Source: Apostichopus japonicus (lineage: Eukaryota; Echinodermata; Holothuroidea; Aspidochirotida; Stichopodidae). Taken from it: a DNA stretch of 60,000 nt. Below the pieces are notes generated by a model. That model was not told the origin of the DNA. It did not search any database and saw nothing but the letters and a program-made list of their open reading frames with translations. A program made the position numbers and the translations under genes. The stretch covers positions 2,234,501 to 2,294,500 of the forward strand of contig NC_092573.1 of assembly GCF_037975245.1 (NCBI RefSeq). The letters are read 5' to 3'. Of this stretch, positions 24,368-36,626 are shown in pieces; positions within the stretch are counted from its first letter, which is position 1, and each line of letters starts with the position of its first letter.

Positions 24368-27300
24368 TTATGTAAACATTATATTCTTATTGTACATTTA
24401 TTATAATAATAAGTTTCGAACGAAAATTCACTGAAATTCGCAAGGAAATATCTTCAGAAACATATTTCATTGTGAAGTTTTATAAGACGTAAACTGTTCA
24501 GCGTATGTTTGAATAAGAAACGATATTGCGTGTTATCAAAAACCAGTGAAATATATGCAAAGTCTGGTGAAGTGCATAGTCAAGACGCAACGTGTACGAA
24601 TAATATAGCTACCTGGTGTACGTGGGAGCTGTGTAGCCTGCATGGCAACTTGTTCGTACCGGTATCTACGAACCACACACCATATGGACCGGTTGCGCGA
24701 GAGATGCACGAGAGATGCGCGTGCTGTTACCTTGATGTACAAATATATACAGTCAAATAATCGTAATAGTCTAACGCTTTCGTTGCATTCAGTTTGGATC
24801 TATGATTTCAGCCTGACCAAGTTATGTTATTTTCAAAACATTTTTAATCATATATAAATATATATATATATTTATATATATAATTTATACATAAGTATAA
24901 GTATATATATCCTTTTTATGCTCTAAAGGGACCTCGACAATTGACGAATTCAGTGTGAAGGTCAATGTAGTAATTTGAAGTACGACACCTGAACAGTACC
25001 ATATATGCCATTGAATGGTTGTTCGAACGCTATGCGCATTGAATGCATGCCAGCAATACCTACTACTATTACGGATTCCCTTTAAGCAGATATAAAATGG
25101 GCCATAACCTGTTGCTATTGTTTACCGGACATATTACTTCTGTTTTGTCATTATTACAAAATCTGCTCAAGTGATTACACTTTTAACCTATATTGCTGTA
25201 ACGTTGACCTCTACCCTCAACTACAAGATCTGCTCTCTGCATGAAGGCATATAAGTCGCCATGTGTTCTATCAAAACATCGGATGTTCTTCGCCATTTGC
25301 GTTTCATACGGCGCAGTTTGTAACTTAAAGGTACGTTCCGGTGACAGACAAATAGAACGTTTGCAAAGAAGACAATGATATTCCACAATTGCTACGAAAC
25401 ACCATCTCAACGTCTTTGTTTCTAACACGAAGTATAACAGATCAATGGGTAAACAGAGAAAGTAATCTTCCGCTCCACTGCCATGATGATATGATGACTC
25501 ATTCTTCTGTTGCCAGATACGTTACATTTATATTTCGTGATTGAATAGCCTATATACTTTACAACATTGTTAAGAAACAATTAACTTTTACATCAAATTT
25601 AAAATACATCATAAATATAAAAACGAAAAAATCTCTTCGATTCTGTTTTGGTTGTTTCTATTGTTGAATTAAAAAAATAATAATTAATCCGCTTCATTTG
25701 GAAGAATGAATTGCAAATTTCATAATATATCAGCTCCATTTAACACCTTAAGTAGGGCCTCGTTAATGACGACCTAACAAAAATCACTAGAATCCGAAAT
25801 CGACATTCAAAAGAAATATCAAAATGTTGAACTCTCTTTGAGTCTTTGTTTCTATTATTGTTTAAACAATGATGAAGTTCTCCCTTTGTTAGGGGAGGGG
25901 GGGGGGGGTGGATCTTCTACAATACGTATTGACAGCTCATCCACCTTTTGTTTCACCCTAATATAGAACCCCATTTAATAAAAGTTTATTCAGGATTGCA
26001 ATCTCCTCCAGTGACTTGATTAGAATTTTTTTCCCTGTCAGCATATAGATGTGATGTCGCAGTTGAATGCTTTCCTTTTCAACGTTACATAAATATTTTT
26101 ATGAATATAGAATATAGAATTGTTGGTGCTGTCCTTCTGTGACATATAGTGTATTGCGCCAATGCTTTTTTAAATGAATAACCGAAGTATGTAACCCTCC
26201 CCCCCCCCCCCACCAGGCCCCCTCTACCGCAGTTTTTAACACACCAAAGGAATCATCTATCTTTAAAAACAAAATTGGACTTTGAAATGTCAGTTCTTCT
26301 CAAATGGCTGCTCGTGTTAGCAACAGAATAACGCCTCCCGCCGTGCCAACATTCTAGTAGCTAATATACCGTTAAGTTATTATATTAGTATCACCAGGGA
26401 TCTGCCATTTAGAGCTCGCCGATATAACAACAGATGTTTAGTAACTCAAAACAATCATTAACTTGTCATGTATAGGTTGGCACTTTACCACTTTCATATT
26501 AGATATGGAGGGTACATAATTATGTAGCTATTACAATATTATGATACACTATATATGCTTATTTGACGTCATATGTCTTATAAGAAATATGAAATACACT
26601 TTTGAAGTTATATTTCCTAAGCCTTATACGGTTCACATTCCCAATGCAAGGAGACTAGGGTTGAGAGTGGGTCGTGTTGTTTGCTTTTCGTTTTCGGGCG
26701 ACCTTTCATTGATATATATTTCAGCCAAGACTATGCAGGGGCGTATCCAGGATTTTCCAATAGGGGGGGGGGCGTCAGGCATGAATGATCGCCGGGGGAT
26801 GGGTCGAAGGGGAGGGGTGTACAATTTTTGCTTTCGAAGAAGGGATGAAATGCAAAATGGTGTCATATGCATGGGCGGCGATCCGTACTTCCGAGTGGGG
26901 AGGGGGGATATGACCTTGTTGACTATCTAAGCGTAGCGCCACCATGAGTTGGCGCGAAGCGTACAAGAAAATTTTGGGATTAACAAACCCTCTAGATGGC
27001 CGGAAACGGCACTTCCCGAGGTTTCCAAGCGGCATATACCCAACTTTAAAATAGGGATGTCATGTCCGAAATATCTCATAATCAGGATCCAAAATACTTT
27101 TTTTTTTAATTTCGGGTGTTATTTTGGGAAAATTGCCCCTGTCAATCTTGTTTCAGGCGCAACGTTAGAATGTTCGAGAGCTCTTTTATTCGATGAAGAA
27201 AATGGCCTCATGCAGGCTATTATAGGCCTATACACATGCAACACACAATTACACATAGTTAAATTCCTAGGTACCGATTGCTAGGGCATCCAGGTGAAAC

Positions 27301-29317
27301 GTGTATTAAGCATTACCCTGGTTACATGAGATTCTCAGCTGTTCGAGGGAACATGTACGTGTGTAGGCCTACTATAGGGCCTATATGAATACTATGAGGG
27401 TGCATATATGTACTATATCAATACCGTGGGCGCAATAATACATTTTGTTGTAATAGGGCCAATGAAGCCTACAGTCAACTATTTTTGCTTTATAAAGACG
27501 CTTTATTTGAAAAGATCGCACTGCGTTTATGGTAGGCGAGAAATGAAGCTAAAAAAGAGCCGTACATTAACGAAGATGCATAAATGTAGGCATGAAAATA
27601 TTCTTATCCCTGGCATTTGGTGGGGGGGGGGGATATGGTGCATTACATCCCCTCCACCCATTTTCAAGGGGGATATATCCCCCCTCCACCCAGGATCGCC
27701 GCCCATGGCCATATGTGATCCATTTTTCGACCTTAATAATAAGCAACATTTCCAGTAAATATGGACACAAAATGCACAATTTAGTATGGCTGGCATGTCA
27801 CTTAGTGTTTATAGTGATAATACAAACACAATTACCATCTATGTTTCTAAAACTATTATGCCGCCGAACTTCGCCAGAACCTTTTTTTGGCAAACAAAAA
27901 ATAAAGCATACGGGATGGGGGGGGGGGGGGTGTTGAGCGATCACCGACATCTCACATAAAGGTCGTCATCAATTTTTTTTTTTTTTTGCTAAACTTTTTT
28001 TTTTTTGGTGACGGCCAATAGGGGGGGAAATGGCCCTTTTTTTATCAATTAAAGTGGTCCTAATATATACTTAATCTAACGTACGTAAGTTCAGTTGCTC
28101 ATAATATACAATAACAACAAGTCAATAGAAACACATAAGAGTGTTAGGACCTCAAATAATGCTTTCAGAATGTATAAAATTTTGTCAAGGACAAATGATG
28201 TTGAATGTCATCCAATGATACCCTGTTATTTATATGAAGTTAAAAAAAATGGTTGAATTATTTCGATTAATAAAAGCAATGGATTGACATTAAGATTTAA
28301 GGTTGCAGCTAGGAGCCGAAGTCATAATTAATTTTATCCTAAAAGGGGTCTTTCACAACTTTAAAGCTGAACACCTTCAAAATCAGAATAGCTGTATAAA
28401 TAGCATTCGCACTCATTTGTGCTTTATATATATATATTCTTGGAATATAACATATGTCACGTTTTAAGAAATGTCAATCCTGGATGCGTAAATATTAATA
28501 TCACCCTCCCCCTCCACCCCCACCCCCACATACAATAACCACCCCAATTGCCCTGGCGAGGTATTTTAACCACACAATACCCGGCATACTGTATCACATC
28601 TTGAAGTCTTGTATATACGTTGGGACGTATAATATAAAGTATATATTATGGTAACAAGTTTCATTGGCGAAACGAAGTCAATTAAACGTTTCATGAAATT
28701 CAATGTAAACCAATCGACTGTGTTTCAATTTCCATGATAAGGCTACCCTTAGAATAGTTCATGTCAAAGGTCATTATGTGAAATCTCATTTGAATAACGT
28801 GGCTTAACCCATCAGGCCAACAACCAGAGGGCTGGCCAATGTATGTATATAGGTTAAACTACTACAGACGCAAAGCCACCGACAAAAAAAAGGCTTACTT
28901 CATAGAGGCTTAAATCGAAATGAACCATAAACAGAGGGGTTTAACAGCAGACCAGTATAACTCTCACCCTTTACCTGTTTCCCGGTCAGTAGCCTACTCA
29001 TTATACTATATACTATTACCTTAACTCCCATAAGGTCCATAAGGCATGAAGGGAACTTTCCGAGAGTATACCAATTGCTAAGAATTACTCATATAGTTAC
29101 TCATACAGGACATGCAGGCTAGAGAACAAATTCCCTTGTTAATGAACCCTCCCTTCCATCTTCCCATTCCACCCCTCTATACCTTCCACTCCAGTCCTCC
29201 CCCTCCCCTCCACCCCACCCCTTCCGCGCACAATTTACTTCCATCCTCTCCCTCGTTAGGTAATCATGGTTTGTACTTACCGGTGATTAAGAACAGTAGA
29301 TGAAATAATTTCGCCAT
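15901..29317 (-). CDS. Gene B: small acidic single-pass membrane protein with a very long intron
   Basis: The proposed CDS joins 29281-29317 to 15901-16472, giving 202 residues. The joined N-terminus MAKLFHLLFLITVVECVPIP is a convincing signal peptide with a cleavage region just before CVPIP. The ectodomain is strongly acidic (SEEEEERGE near residue 40, then many Asp/Glu) and includes a Lys/Asp/Glu-rich stretch with KDKDRE. A single membrane helix (IGLGVMISGLTMILILVGTL) sits about 30 residues from the end, followed by a basic tail KLIRKLRM. No known domain is visible. The plan is the same as genes A and C: tiny signal exon, phase-1 intron, one large exon. Residues at the junction (VVEC) also recall gene C (VVAK). 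The 12.8-kb intron makes the join less certain than the others; exon 1 could belong to another transcript. Confidence 0.6.
17281..17375. repeat. Mixed GTGTGAAT / GACGGACG microsatellite
   Basis: Short imperfect repeats of TGTGAATG pass into GGACGGAC-type repeats. Confidence 0.85.
19223..19330. mobile_element. hAT-like transposon end
   Basis: CAGGGGTGGGCAGCAACTTG followed by GGGCCACA resembles the terminal inverted repeat of hAT elements in animals (CAGGGGTGGGCAA...GGGCC). No matching opposite end was found nearby, so it is a solo end or fragment. Confidence 0.45.
19910..19980. repeat. CCCTTCCCT polypyrimidine tract
   Basis: About 70 bp of nearly pure C/T on the plus strand, built on CCCTTCCCTCC. 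Confidence 0.9.
20588..21210. mobile_element. 623-bp foldback element with TA target duplication
   Basis: The ends are inverted: TGGCGGGCCATCAGTCACAA at the left and, on the other strand, TGGCTGGCCATCAGTCTCAA at the right, 27 of the first 30 bases matching. TA flanks both ends (20586-20587 and 21211-21212). The inverted similarity continues inward (CCTTCGACT, TCTAGCAGCTTAAA). The interior is made of degenerate units of about 20 bp, GACATATACCGATTTAAATC and its reverse, so the whole element could fold into one long hairpin. No ORF. Confidence 0.88.
22614..23147. mobile_element. 534-bp MITE with TTAA target duplication (piggyBac-like)
   Basis: Termini read AGGGATATTCC and, inverted, AGGGGTATTCC. 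Perfect TTAA lies outside both (22610-22613, 23148-23151), the target preference of piggyBac elements. A perfect internal 17-bp inverted pair, TGACGTCATCACGGCAA at 22753 and its reverse complement at 22964-22980, frames the middle. No coding capacity. Confidence 0.75.
24311..24364. repeat. (TA)n microsatellite
   Basis: About 27 TA units. Confidence 0.97.
26730..28030. mobile_element. G-rich repetitive region, probable nested DNA-element remnants
   Basis: GCAGGGGCGTATCCAGGATTTTCC at 26.73 kb opens a repeat seen widely in invertebrate genomes; the translation QGRIQDFPIGGGA is a familiar artefact of it. CATGGGCGGCGATCC near 26.87 kb recurs inverted as GGATCGCCGCCCATGG near 27.69 kb, as for ends of one element. 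Long G and T runs fill the rest. Confidence 0.5.
29281..29317 (-). CDS. Gene B exon 1 (signal-peptide start)
   Basis: The minus strand reads ATG GCG AAA TTA TTT CAT CTA CTG TTC TTA ATC ACC G, then a perfect GTAAGT donor. Phase 1 fits the exon at 16472. The peptide MAKLFHLLFLIT is hydrophobic as expected for a leader. No competing acceptor with a better protein fit was noticed in between, but I could not search exhaustively. Confidence 0.52.
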
Positions 29318-29690
29318 GACTTTTTAATAGGTTCACTTGATCCGCGGAATATTTCTAAAGTTTTCTTCCAGATTAACCTCTTCTTCGTTTACACTCAGTA
29401 AAATGAATCGCGTAAAAGTACAGAGCTAGATCTGGTCACTTCTGAAAAATAAATCGGCTTTTCAAGATAGAAAAATGAACTTCATGGTACAGGTTCACTA
29501 ATATTTTAAATCCCCATAGTAACCAATAACAGCCCAAAAAGTTTAACAGTAAAAGGCCTCGGGCTTTGACACAAAAAAAATCGCGTTACTCGAAGAAAAA
29601 AAAATGGTAAAAGAACGGTTGGTAGAATCTAGAGTCTTGTGGTCCGGGAAACATCCAAGGCCATCATTGAAGAATGATAGCCAAGCCAAT

Positions 29691-29694
<4 letters not shown>

Positions 29695-29736
<42 letters not shown>

Positions 29737-29750
29737 TGGGGGGGGGGGGG
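29695..29750. repeat. (TA)n tract followed by a 13-G run
   Basis: About 19 TA units, then ATTATTT and thirteen G. Confidence 0.95.
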
Positions 29751-29914
29751 CTTCTCCAGGTATGTCAATGTGTATTTGGGGAATGGAAACAACCTTCGTG
29801 AAAAGATCAACGTCAGGTTAAACCAATCTCGAATCGTCAATATAGCAAACGACGGAAGCGTTTACACTAATTAATCACTTGACATGTTTCATCTCCATAC
29901 AGTGATGCTGGTCT

Positions 29915-29927
29915 AGGTCAAAGGTCA
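29915..29927 (+). promoter_or_regulatory. Perfect DR1 nuclear-receptor half-site pair
   Basis: AGGTCA-A-AGGTCA is the consensus DR1 site for HNF4/RXR-type receptors. It lies about 600 bp upstream of the start codon of gene B. Chance occurrence is possible. Confidence 0.3.
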
Positions 29928-32523
29928 TCAAATCGGCCCCCTGAAGTATATCACCTGAGGTATTTTATTATATTCATTCACATTAAAGAACTGTTAAGCT
30001 TTGACCTATCGTGGCTGAAAATTAAGTTCTTTTGGTGATTATACGGCTCTATATCAAAGAGGATCTTCAACTAATATATATATCTATTTTGGTGAAGAAT
30101 GTTTAACATCAAAACTGGCAACGAAAGCCAAAAAGAAAAATCAGAATAAATTCCCCTTTCTTATAACAAGTTCGATTGTTATGATTGCATTTTAAGGAGA
30201 CATACACCTTACCCGGCAGTATTGGTCTACGTGATCGAGAGAAATGTATTGAACAAGTTCACTGTTCTGCTGGCCTTTATCGCGCCCTCGGATAATTTGA
30301 CCACTTTATGGATAATATATGGTGGGGTTGGGTGGTGGGTGGTGGTTGGTGGGAGTAGATGGTGGGAGATTGTTGGTTTTGGAGTTACCTAGTGATTGGT
30401 ACACTGCATATCTAATTGCTGATCTTGCATTTAAAACGAGGCACAAGCCCCCCCCCCCCCCGCCCCACCCTTCACGCCCTCAGCCCATCACCGTTCTCCC
30501 ATGTGAGCTGAGTTTGTCGATCAAACATAGATAGTAAGGAGTATGCTTTACATGAGTGTTAACCGTTTGATTCTGTTAAGAGTGGCTTACAATTTTCATT
30601 TACTCTTCGTTAAAAATTTGGTTGAAAGATTTTCTTATGTATTAAATTGATGTCGTTTGTAAAAAAAAAAATTAAATAACATACCAATATTTCGTGAGTA
30701 AATGCTCCTGAACAGCTTGATATTTGCGGTTTGGATTACCGTGCTTAAATTGTCATTGAATATTCCTGCTGTGCGGACTCATCGGTTATATTTACTCGTA
30801 CTTTTCATTTGCGTAGAATTTTCCCTCACAAGGAATAAAGTCAGTGCTCTTCGGGCACCCGAGTATAGACCCCTCACTGTGATCCGCTACATCTAAGAGC
30901 CTATATGTACCGCTGTGTTAGGTTATAGATATATCTCTGGGGGAGGAGTTATATTGTTAGGAAGAGCTACGTCCCAATTCCGTTACATAGGAAACTATAC
31001 AGATAAAATGATACCTATCGTATATATAGGCCTATGTGAAAAACATCGTTTAATATACTTCGTTAAAGGCTATGTGATCAACGGTTGACTTATTCCTTAT
31101 AATCAAGACCTAGGTGTATATCTAATACGGTAAAGGATTATAGTTGTTTATGTTTCGTTACTATGGAGTTATATCTTTGGATACGCATGTGTAAATATTC
31201 CGTAACCGAATTTGTTACGTGCGTTCTTCCGTAATTTCATACATATACTATATAGAGTACAATATAAATGATAAAATCTTGCATTAATTTCACCGTAGGT
31301 ATGCTAACATCTTGGGGGGGAAATCCATTCCGTTCAATATGGATAACCTTGACCTCTGGCAGTATTACAACAGATACTTCTATGGCCTATGTGGTAGGCT
31401 ATATATAGCGTACAAGTTGTTATACTGTGATGAACTCAGGGTAAAGGTTATAATACCAGCTACGCCCACCAAAAAAGAAAAAAGTTTCATTAGCCTAGAA
31501 ATAGCTTGAATTTATATAGATTCGGCGTGTGTTCTGCCTATACTTGACTGTTTGAGAGACCAGGCTGTATCTTATAGGATGCAGGAACAGTTTGTGTGCT
31601 TTTAGTATTACTGAAATGCAACAAGCTGAGAAATAAAATAAAAAATTAAATTTAAAAAGTAATTCCTATAGTGAAATTAATTATGTTGTAACAATTTATT
31701 TGCTGACGCTCATATTGATAAAAGTGATGATAGTCAAAGAAGAAGAAAAGTATATAGTTGTGTTTGTCATATTTATATAACTATCCTGGTTTTAACGATA
31801 TTCAGTTTTAAACTGTGCTGAATCACTGGAATGCTCCTTTAAGGTTAAAATGACGTCAGCTTCTCAGTAAAGGCCTAAATGTTAATACTAATGCATTGGT
31901 CGCATGTTCTAGTTAATTATCATTATCCAAACATTACAAGTCAAGTTAAGTTCATAAAAACAACACATAGGGCTCTTGAATTAAAGCTTCCACTAGTCGA
32001 ATTCAACAAGTTTTGGCCAGACGCTTTCATTGGTACATTAATAAACAGCAAGCCAAACACAATTGTAGGCGATCCTCAAATAACAACAACATTTTGAAAA
32101 GAAACGTGTGCGGTTAATTCAACGAATATATTTTTGGGATGATGGTATGCCAAAGCAAAACCAACTGATAACAAAGACAAAAAAACAGAATGTTAAAAGA
32201 AGGAACAGGGAGTCCAACCGCAATAGATCATAACAAGGTATACCACGGTTCTCGATATGTTTTGTTTTGTGGGCTGAAAAAATAACATATTACGCCATCC
32301 TATGTTAGAGATAAACCACATCTTTGCCACAGGACAGTGCTATACGGAGAAATACATCTTACATGTTAAAATATTTGAAGTAACTGTTCGGCGACATAAA
32401 TACAGATTTTGAAAACAAAATTGCTTTTGAAAAGGCAAAACCGCACATGATTAAAAACGGGAAGAAAATACCTCTCAAAAAGTATGAATGTCACGTCTCC
32501 CCCTCCCCACCCCTTCGCTTTCG

Positions 32524-32526
<3 letters not shown>

Positions 32527-32594
<68 letters not shown>

Positions 32595-32611
32595 TATATA
32601 TATTTATATAT
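32527..32611. repeat. (TA)n microsatellite
   Basis: More than 30 TA units with AAATA interruptions toward the right end. Confidence 0.97.
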
Positions 32612-35391
32612 CCGTATGATATAAGAGAGGACATTAAGGAAACACGTCGAAGGATGATTTTAGGTGCTAGGCCGACAAATAAATATTTCAAAACAGACCA
32701 CTATGTTTCTCGCCCCCAATGAAAAGATAAACAATACAGTCATCTCAGTCATTTTTTTTCTCAAAAGTATGAGAACTATAAATATACATAATACATTTTG
32801 TTCAAGTTTCGATCACATAACTTATGAACTAAGGCTACGAACAAAGCTGACGTGCAAAACAGAAGAAGGCAAACAAACAAATATCGTGACATTAACTCGA
32901 AAACAATAATTTCGATAAAAGTATCTCAACATGAGACCATATGCGCTACCTTTCGTATATCGGTGGCCGTACGGTACATGTATGCATTTTAAATTATGAT
33001 GCAGTTCATCCCGACAAAATCAAGTTTGTTTCTCTGCCAAAACTGTGGATTCTATCAAACGTTTAAACCTGAACAGCCAATTTAATTTCCACGGGTGGTC
33101 CTTCCTCACTTGTGTGTAGGACAGAGCTGCACTATGGCAGACGAGGGAATTCTTGGTATACACGATATATATATATATCGGGGCTGGAAGTTTTTTCACT
33201 CTTCTGGATTTTCCAACTCACTACAATTTCAATTGACTTTGTTAAGGAAATTGAGGTAAACGACAAAGGACAAATGAAAATATATATAATTGAAATCGTA
33301 GGGAGTTGGAAAATCCTGATAACGTGTTTTCATTGATTTTGAAAATAACTTCGTTCGTCATGGCTGTGCTGCAGTGATTGATGTTGAACAAGGGATGCCT
33401 TTCTCAGTATTTCAGAAATTAACCAGATACTGGGTAATAAATGGGAACATTGTATGTCACGTGACATAAACCCAACCACAACATCCTGTACGTCGTGTCA
33501 CATTCCTTTGAAATGTTGGAAAGCAGGGGACCCTGCTAACACACTTAAAGGCTACACTTGATTAAGTCATCTCCCCAGCAGCGATCGATAAACCGGAAAC
33601 AGGTCACTCTCTTCAAACTCATCGAAAAGAGATGAATTGAAAATGGGCCGATGTTTATACCTGAGTTATTGAGCTACTGCAAATGGCTTCCAAATCTTCT
33701 GGTGTCAATAGTGTAAATGAGCTCTGCTTTAATTTAATAATGCGTTGAATTCGTTACGTGCAACTCTTTAAGTTTTCACAGTGCTTTCCATGTACGAGTC
33801 ATTAGTAAAACCGGAATTGTGCACTTGCATTGGCCCCTTAACACGACAGAACACTAGCCAACGAGGGAAATAATTAGTAAAACAGGTACAAACCCATTGT
33901 TGGGGAATCAAGAGACATTTTAATCAAATTTAACACTAATCTTCTAGTCAAATTTCATTTCCTGTTCAAGCATCTAACAGTTATCTTTCTTGCTATGTCG
34001 ATTGTGACGCTGTTAGTCGTGTTGTCCGTGTCTATGTATGCTAATAGAGATTAGGCTATAGTAATGTGTTCCGCGAAAATACATTCTAAAGTTAGGCTGC
34101 ACACATCTCGGTCAAGAAGAATACAAAAAAAATATATTTTGGAATATACTTTTTTATTTAGTGAAAATGGCACACTTCCTATTGACGAGGATAATGCAAC
34201 CAATGGTTTTATAATGGTGTAAAGCTGGTGGGAACGGTGCGGTATGGAATATACATACCAAAGTTGAAATAACTGGTTCTATGAACCCCGCGTATTTTAT
34301 CGAGGATATATATCTTGCACAGGGAGGTAAAATTAGTACTACCATGGTTCGCTTCAATCATAAGTTTCAATTATCAATCTATTTTAATTTTATGTTTCAA
34401 TTCTAGAATAATTGATCTTAATCTTACTTGTCATTACTTGTCATTAAATTTATATTCAATCCTATAAAACAAACACAAAGTGTAGGGCCATGTCTCACAA
34501 AATCCGTTCATGTATGGGTTAAGTGTTTTGAAACTAAATTATTTTGTGCTATTTTGTTTTACTATTGCGAATCAGTTTTGCTGCCAACACAATCAGGTCT
34601 TCTCTGAGCCATATCTCTATTTAGTGCATGCATGCTAGTATGATCGTCGTTCACACCCCCAAACAATGACATTTCTAGGTAACAGGTTATAAAAAAGATT
34701 ATTTCCGAAGTTGCTTGTAAAAAAAGGCTCCATTCTCATTACATCAATAGTTCATATTCTGATCCCCACTTCGTTAAGATGGGCCTGTATGCATGCATGT
34801 TCATGGTTCTTTCCAGTGACCCTCTTATTACGATCTTCTTCTCGTGCGTAATGCCCAGAGAACCTCCTTTCCAAAAACGTAATCACCTCCCACCAGAGTA
34901 TGTCCTCGATGACATGGAGTTTCTTCCTGGTGCTAAGTGTTTTCTGCCATTTATATTGATCATGATTGATAAAAAAAAACGTCAGCAAAGTTCATCACAC
35001 AAGTTTACAAAACGATCAACACTCAAAGGCAACGGCTTTCCCTCACCTATATATCTCTATTATCCTACATTCCTTGAAAAGTTTGCAAACTAGGAAATGC
35101 TCCGGTATATTTCTGTTTCTTTTCAGTCACATGCCCTGAAGAAAATCAGTTTCCCGCTGCGCCACTCTGTGATCTTGCGAATTAATGTGCTTTTTAGTTA
35201 CCCCATGCTATTCATGTTCATTACGAAACGAGGAATTCACGATGAATCTTTGGGGAAATGGGAATTTGCTTTTTTTTAACCAAAATCCAAGCGCAGTTCA
35301 CTGGTTCAAGCAAATCTCTGGGTATAAGTGAACTTTATACGTTATAACCACAAAAATGTCTCACTTAAAAAAATTAAGGTCAAGATGACTG

Positions 35392-36626
35392 CTACACTTG
35401 AAGCTCAATAGTTTCTGAAAGCGTGCACAAAGAACTGGAGCGTTGCCTAGGATGAGTGGATATTATGCTTCCTATGTAAGAAGACGTAGCTAGCATGCCA
35501 ATTACAATGACAGATATCGATGCAGCCCCTATTAAGGCAGCAGGAACATTACGGACACCGGTCACAAAATTCTGGATTGGGCCCAGGGTAACGGGATCAA
35601 CGGGCGAGGGTCCGGACATATTGGGTGTTGCTGGTTGAGCCTTCTTTGTGGCAACTTGGGCCGACTTTGTCACGAAGAAAGGGACCAGAGTAGTTGTTTC
35701 CAAGGCAGGAGGTAACTTAGCTGCGGTGACCACATTTGCTTTCGTTCCTACTGATGTTTTCATAGTGTTGCTTTCTGTGATTTGTCGGTCAGGCGTCATG
35801 GCTTGCATCGTGGTTACAGCCGACTGTGGTTTTGGCGTCGTTGGGGCCATCTTCCCCATCGTAGAAGGAACATACACGGTTGGAGGCGGTGGTCTTATCC
35901 TCTCTTCTTTGCTCGTGATGGGCATTGGTTGTTTTGTAGTAGTGATCGCCGTGGGTAATCGAGGTGCATGCTCATCGCTCTCCGAACTTCGCTCATTGTG
36001 GTGGCGCTCATCTGAATCCATCTCATTACTTTCACTGCTACTACTAACCTTTAAAGAACTGTCTGCTTCGTTACGTGAGACGTGGATTCCTTCATTACTT
36101 TCCGAACTACTGTCTTCACTTATTCGTATATTCTTCAGATTTAATTTCTGGCCATTATTTTGTAAATTCTTTCCAGAGGGAACATTGTTTTTGTCCTTCT
36201 GCCTTGTCTTTTCCTTCTTGGTCAGAAGGTTCTTTCGTCGCCCATTCAAACCGTAAATCCTTTTTGGACGACTATTTACAATCAGAGGCAAAATCGATCG
36301 CTTTTGAATGTGTCTTGTTGCATCATCTTTCATTTGTATTATTTTGGTAATGTTACTCTTTTCCGTGATTCTTCCATCAATTTTAGTGTTAGAAGAGTTA
36401 TTTGGATTCTTAAACGTCTCCCAGAGCGGAACTTCTCTTGTATCCAGTTTGACGGTTGGTCGTAAAATTGGTGGCCGAAATAGTTTAGTATAAATAACGG
36501 AATCACTAGGCTTTGATGAAGTCAGTTTGTGATAAAGACTAGACACGGACACGTCTTTTTGCTTGGATTTGTTGTTGACATTCTGTCCTTCCCATAATTC
36601 ATAGCAGCTGACCGCCTTGGCAACAA
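35392..36626 (-). CDS. Gene C exon 2 (ectodomain, membrane helix, stop)
   Basis: The acceptor TTTTTTAATCTTTTCAG ends at 36627. The exon has 1,235 open nt and stops at 35392-35394. The 202-residue open frame on the opposite strand within it is only its antisense shadow. Confidence 0.8.

Larger units (their letters stand above)
16473..29280 (-). other. Proposed gene B intron, about 12.8 kb
   Basis: Rich in mobile elements: a hAT-like end at 19.2 kb, a foldback element at 20.6-21.2 kb, a TTAA MITE at 22.6-23.1 kb, and G-rich repeats at 26.7-28.0 kb. No other convincing exon was seen on either strand. Confidence 0.45.
29318..35391. other. Intergenic between genes B and C, no gene recognised
   Basis: AT-rich, with TA microsatellites at 29.7 and 32.5 kb and C runs near 30.45 kb. 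Only short open frames without splice context. It should include the promoter of gene B (left end) and the 3' UTR of gene C (right end). Confidence 0.45.

Noticed and set aside
26541-26930. 129-residue plus-strand ORF with QGRIQDFPIGGGA
   Set aside because: That peptide is the translation of a common G-rich mobile repeat; no splice or start context supports a gene.
28310-28340. Possible tRNA promoter boxes here and elsewhere
   Set aside because: No cloverleaf with matching stems and a B box could be assembled anywhere in the window by eye.
34154-34357. Minus-strand ORF starting MKRTMVVLILPPC as another leader exon
   Set aside because: There is no GTRAG donor after the hydrophobic stretch and no partner exon with matching phase.
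35648-36256. 202-residue plus-strand open frame
   Set aside because: It is the antisense of gene C exon 2, has no splice partners and a composition dictated by the real frame.
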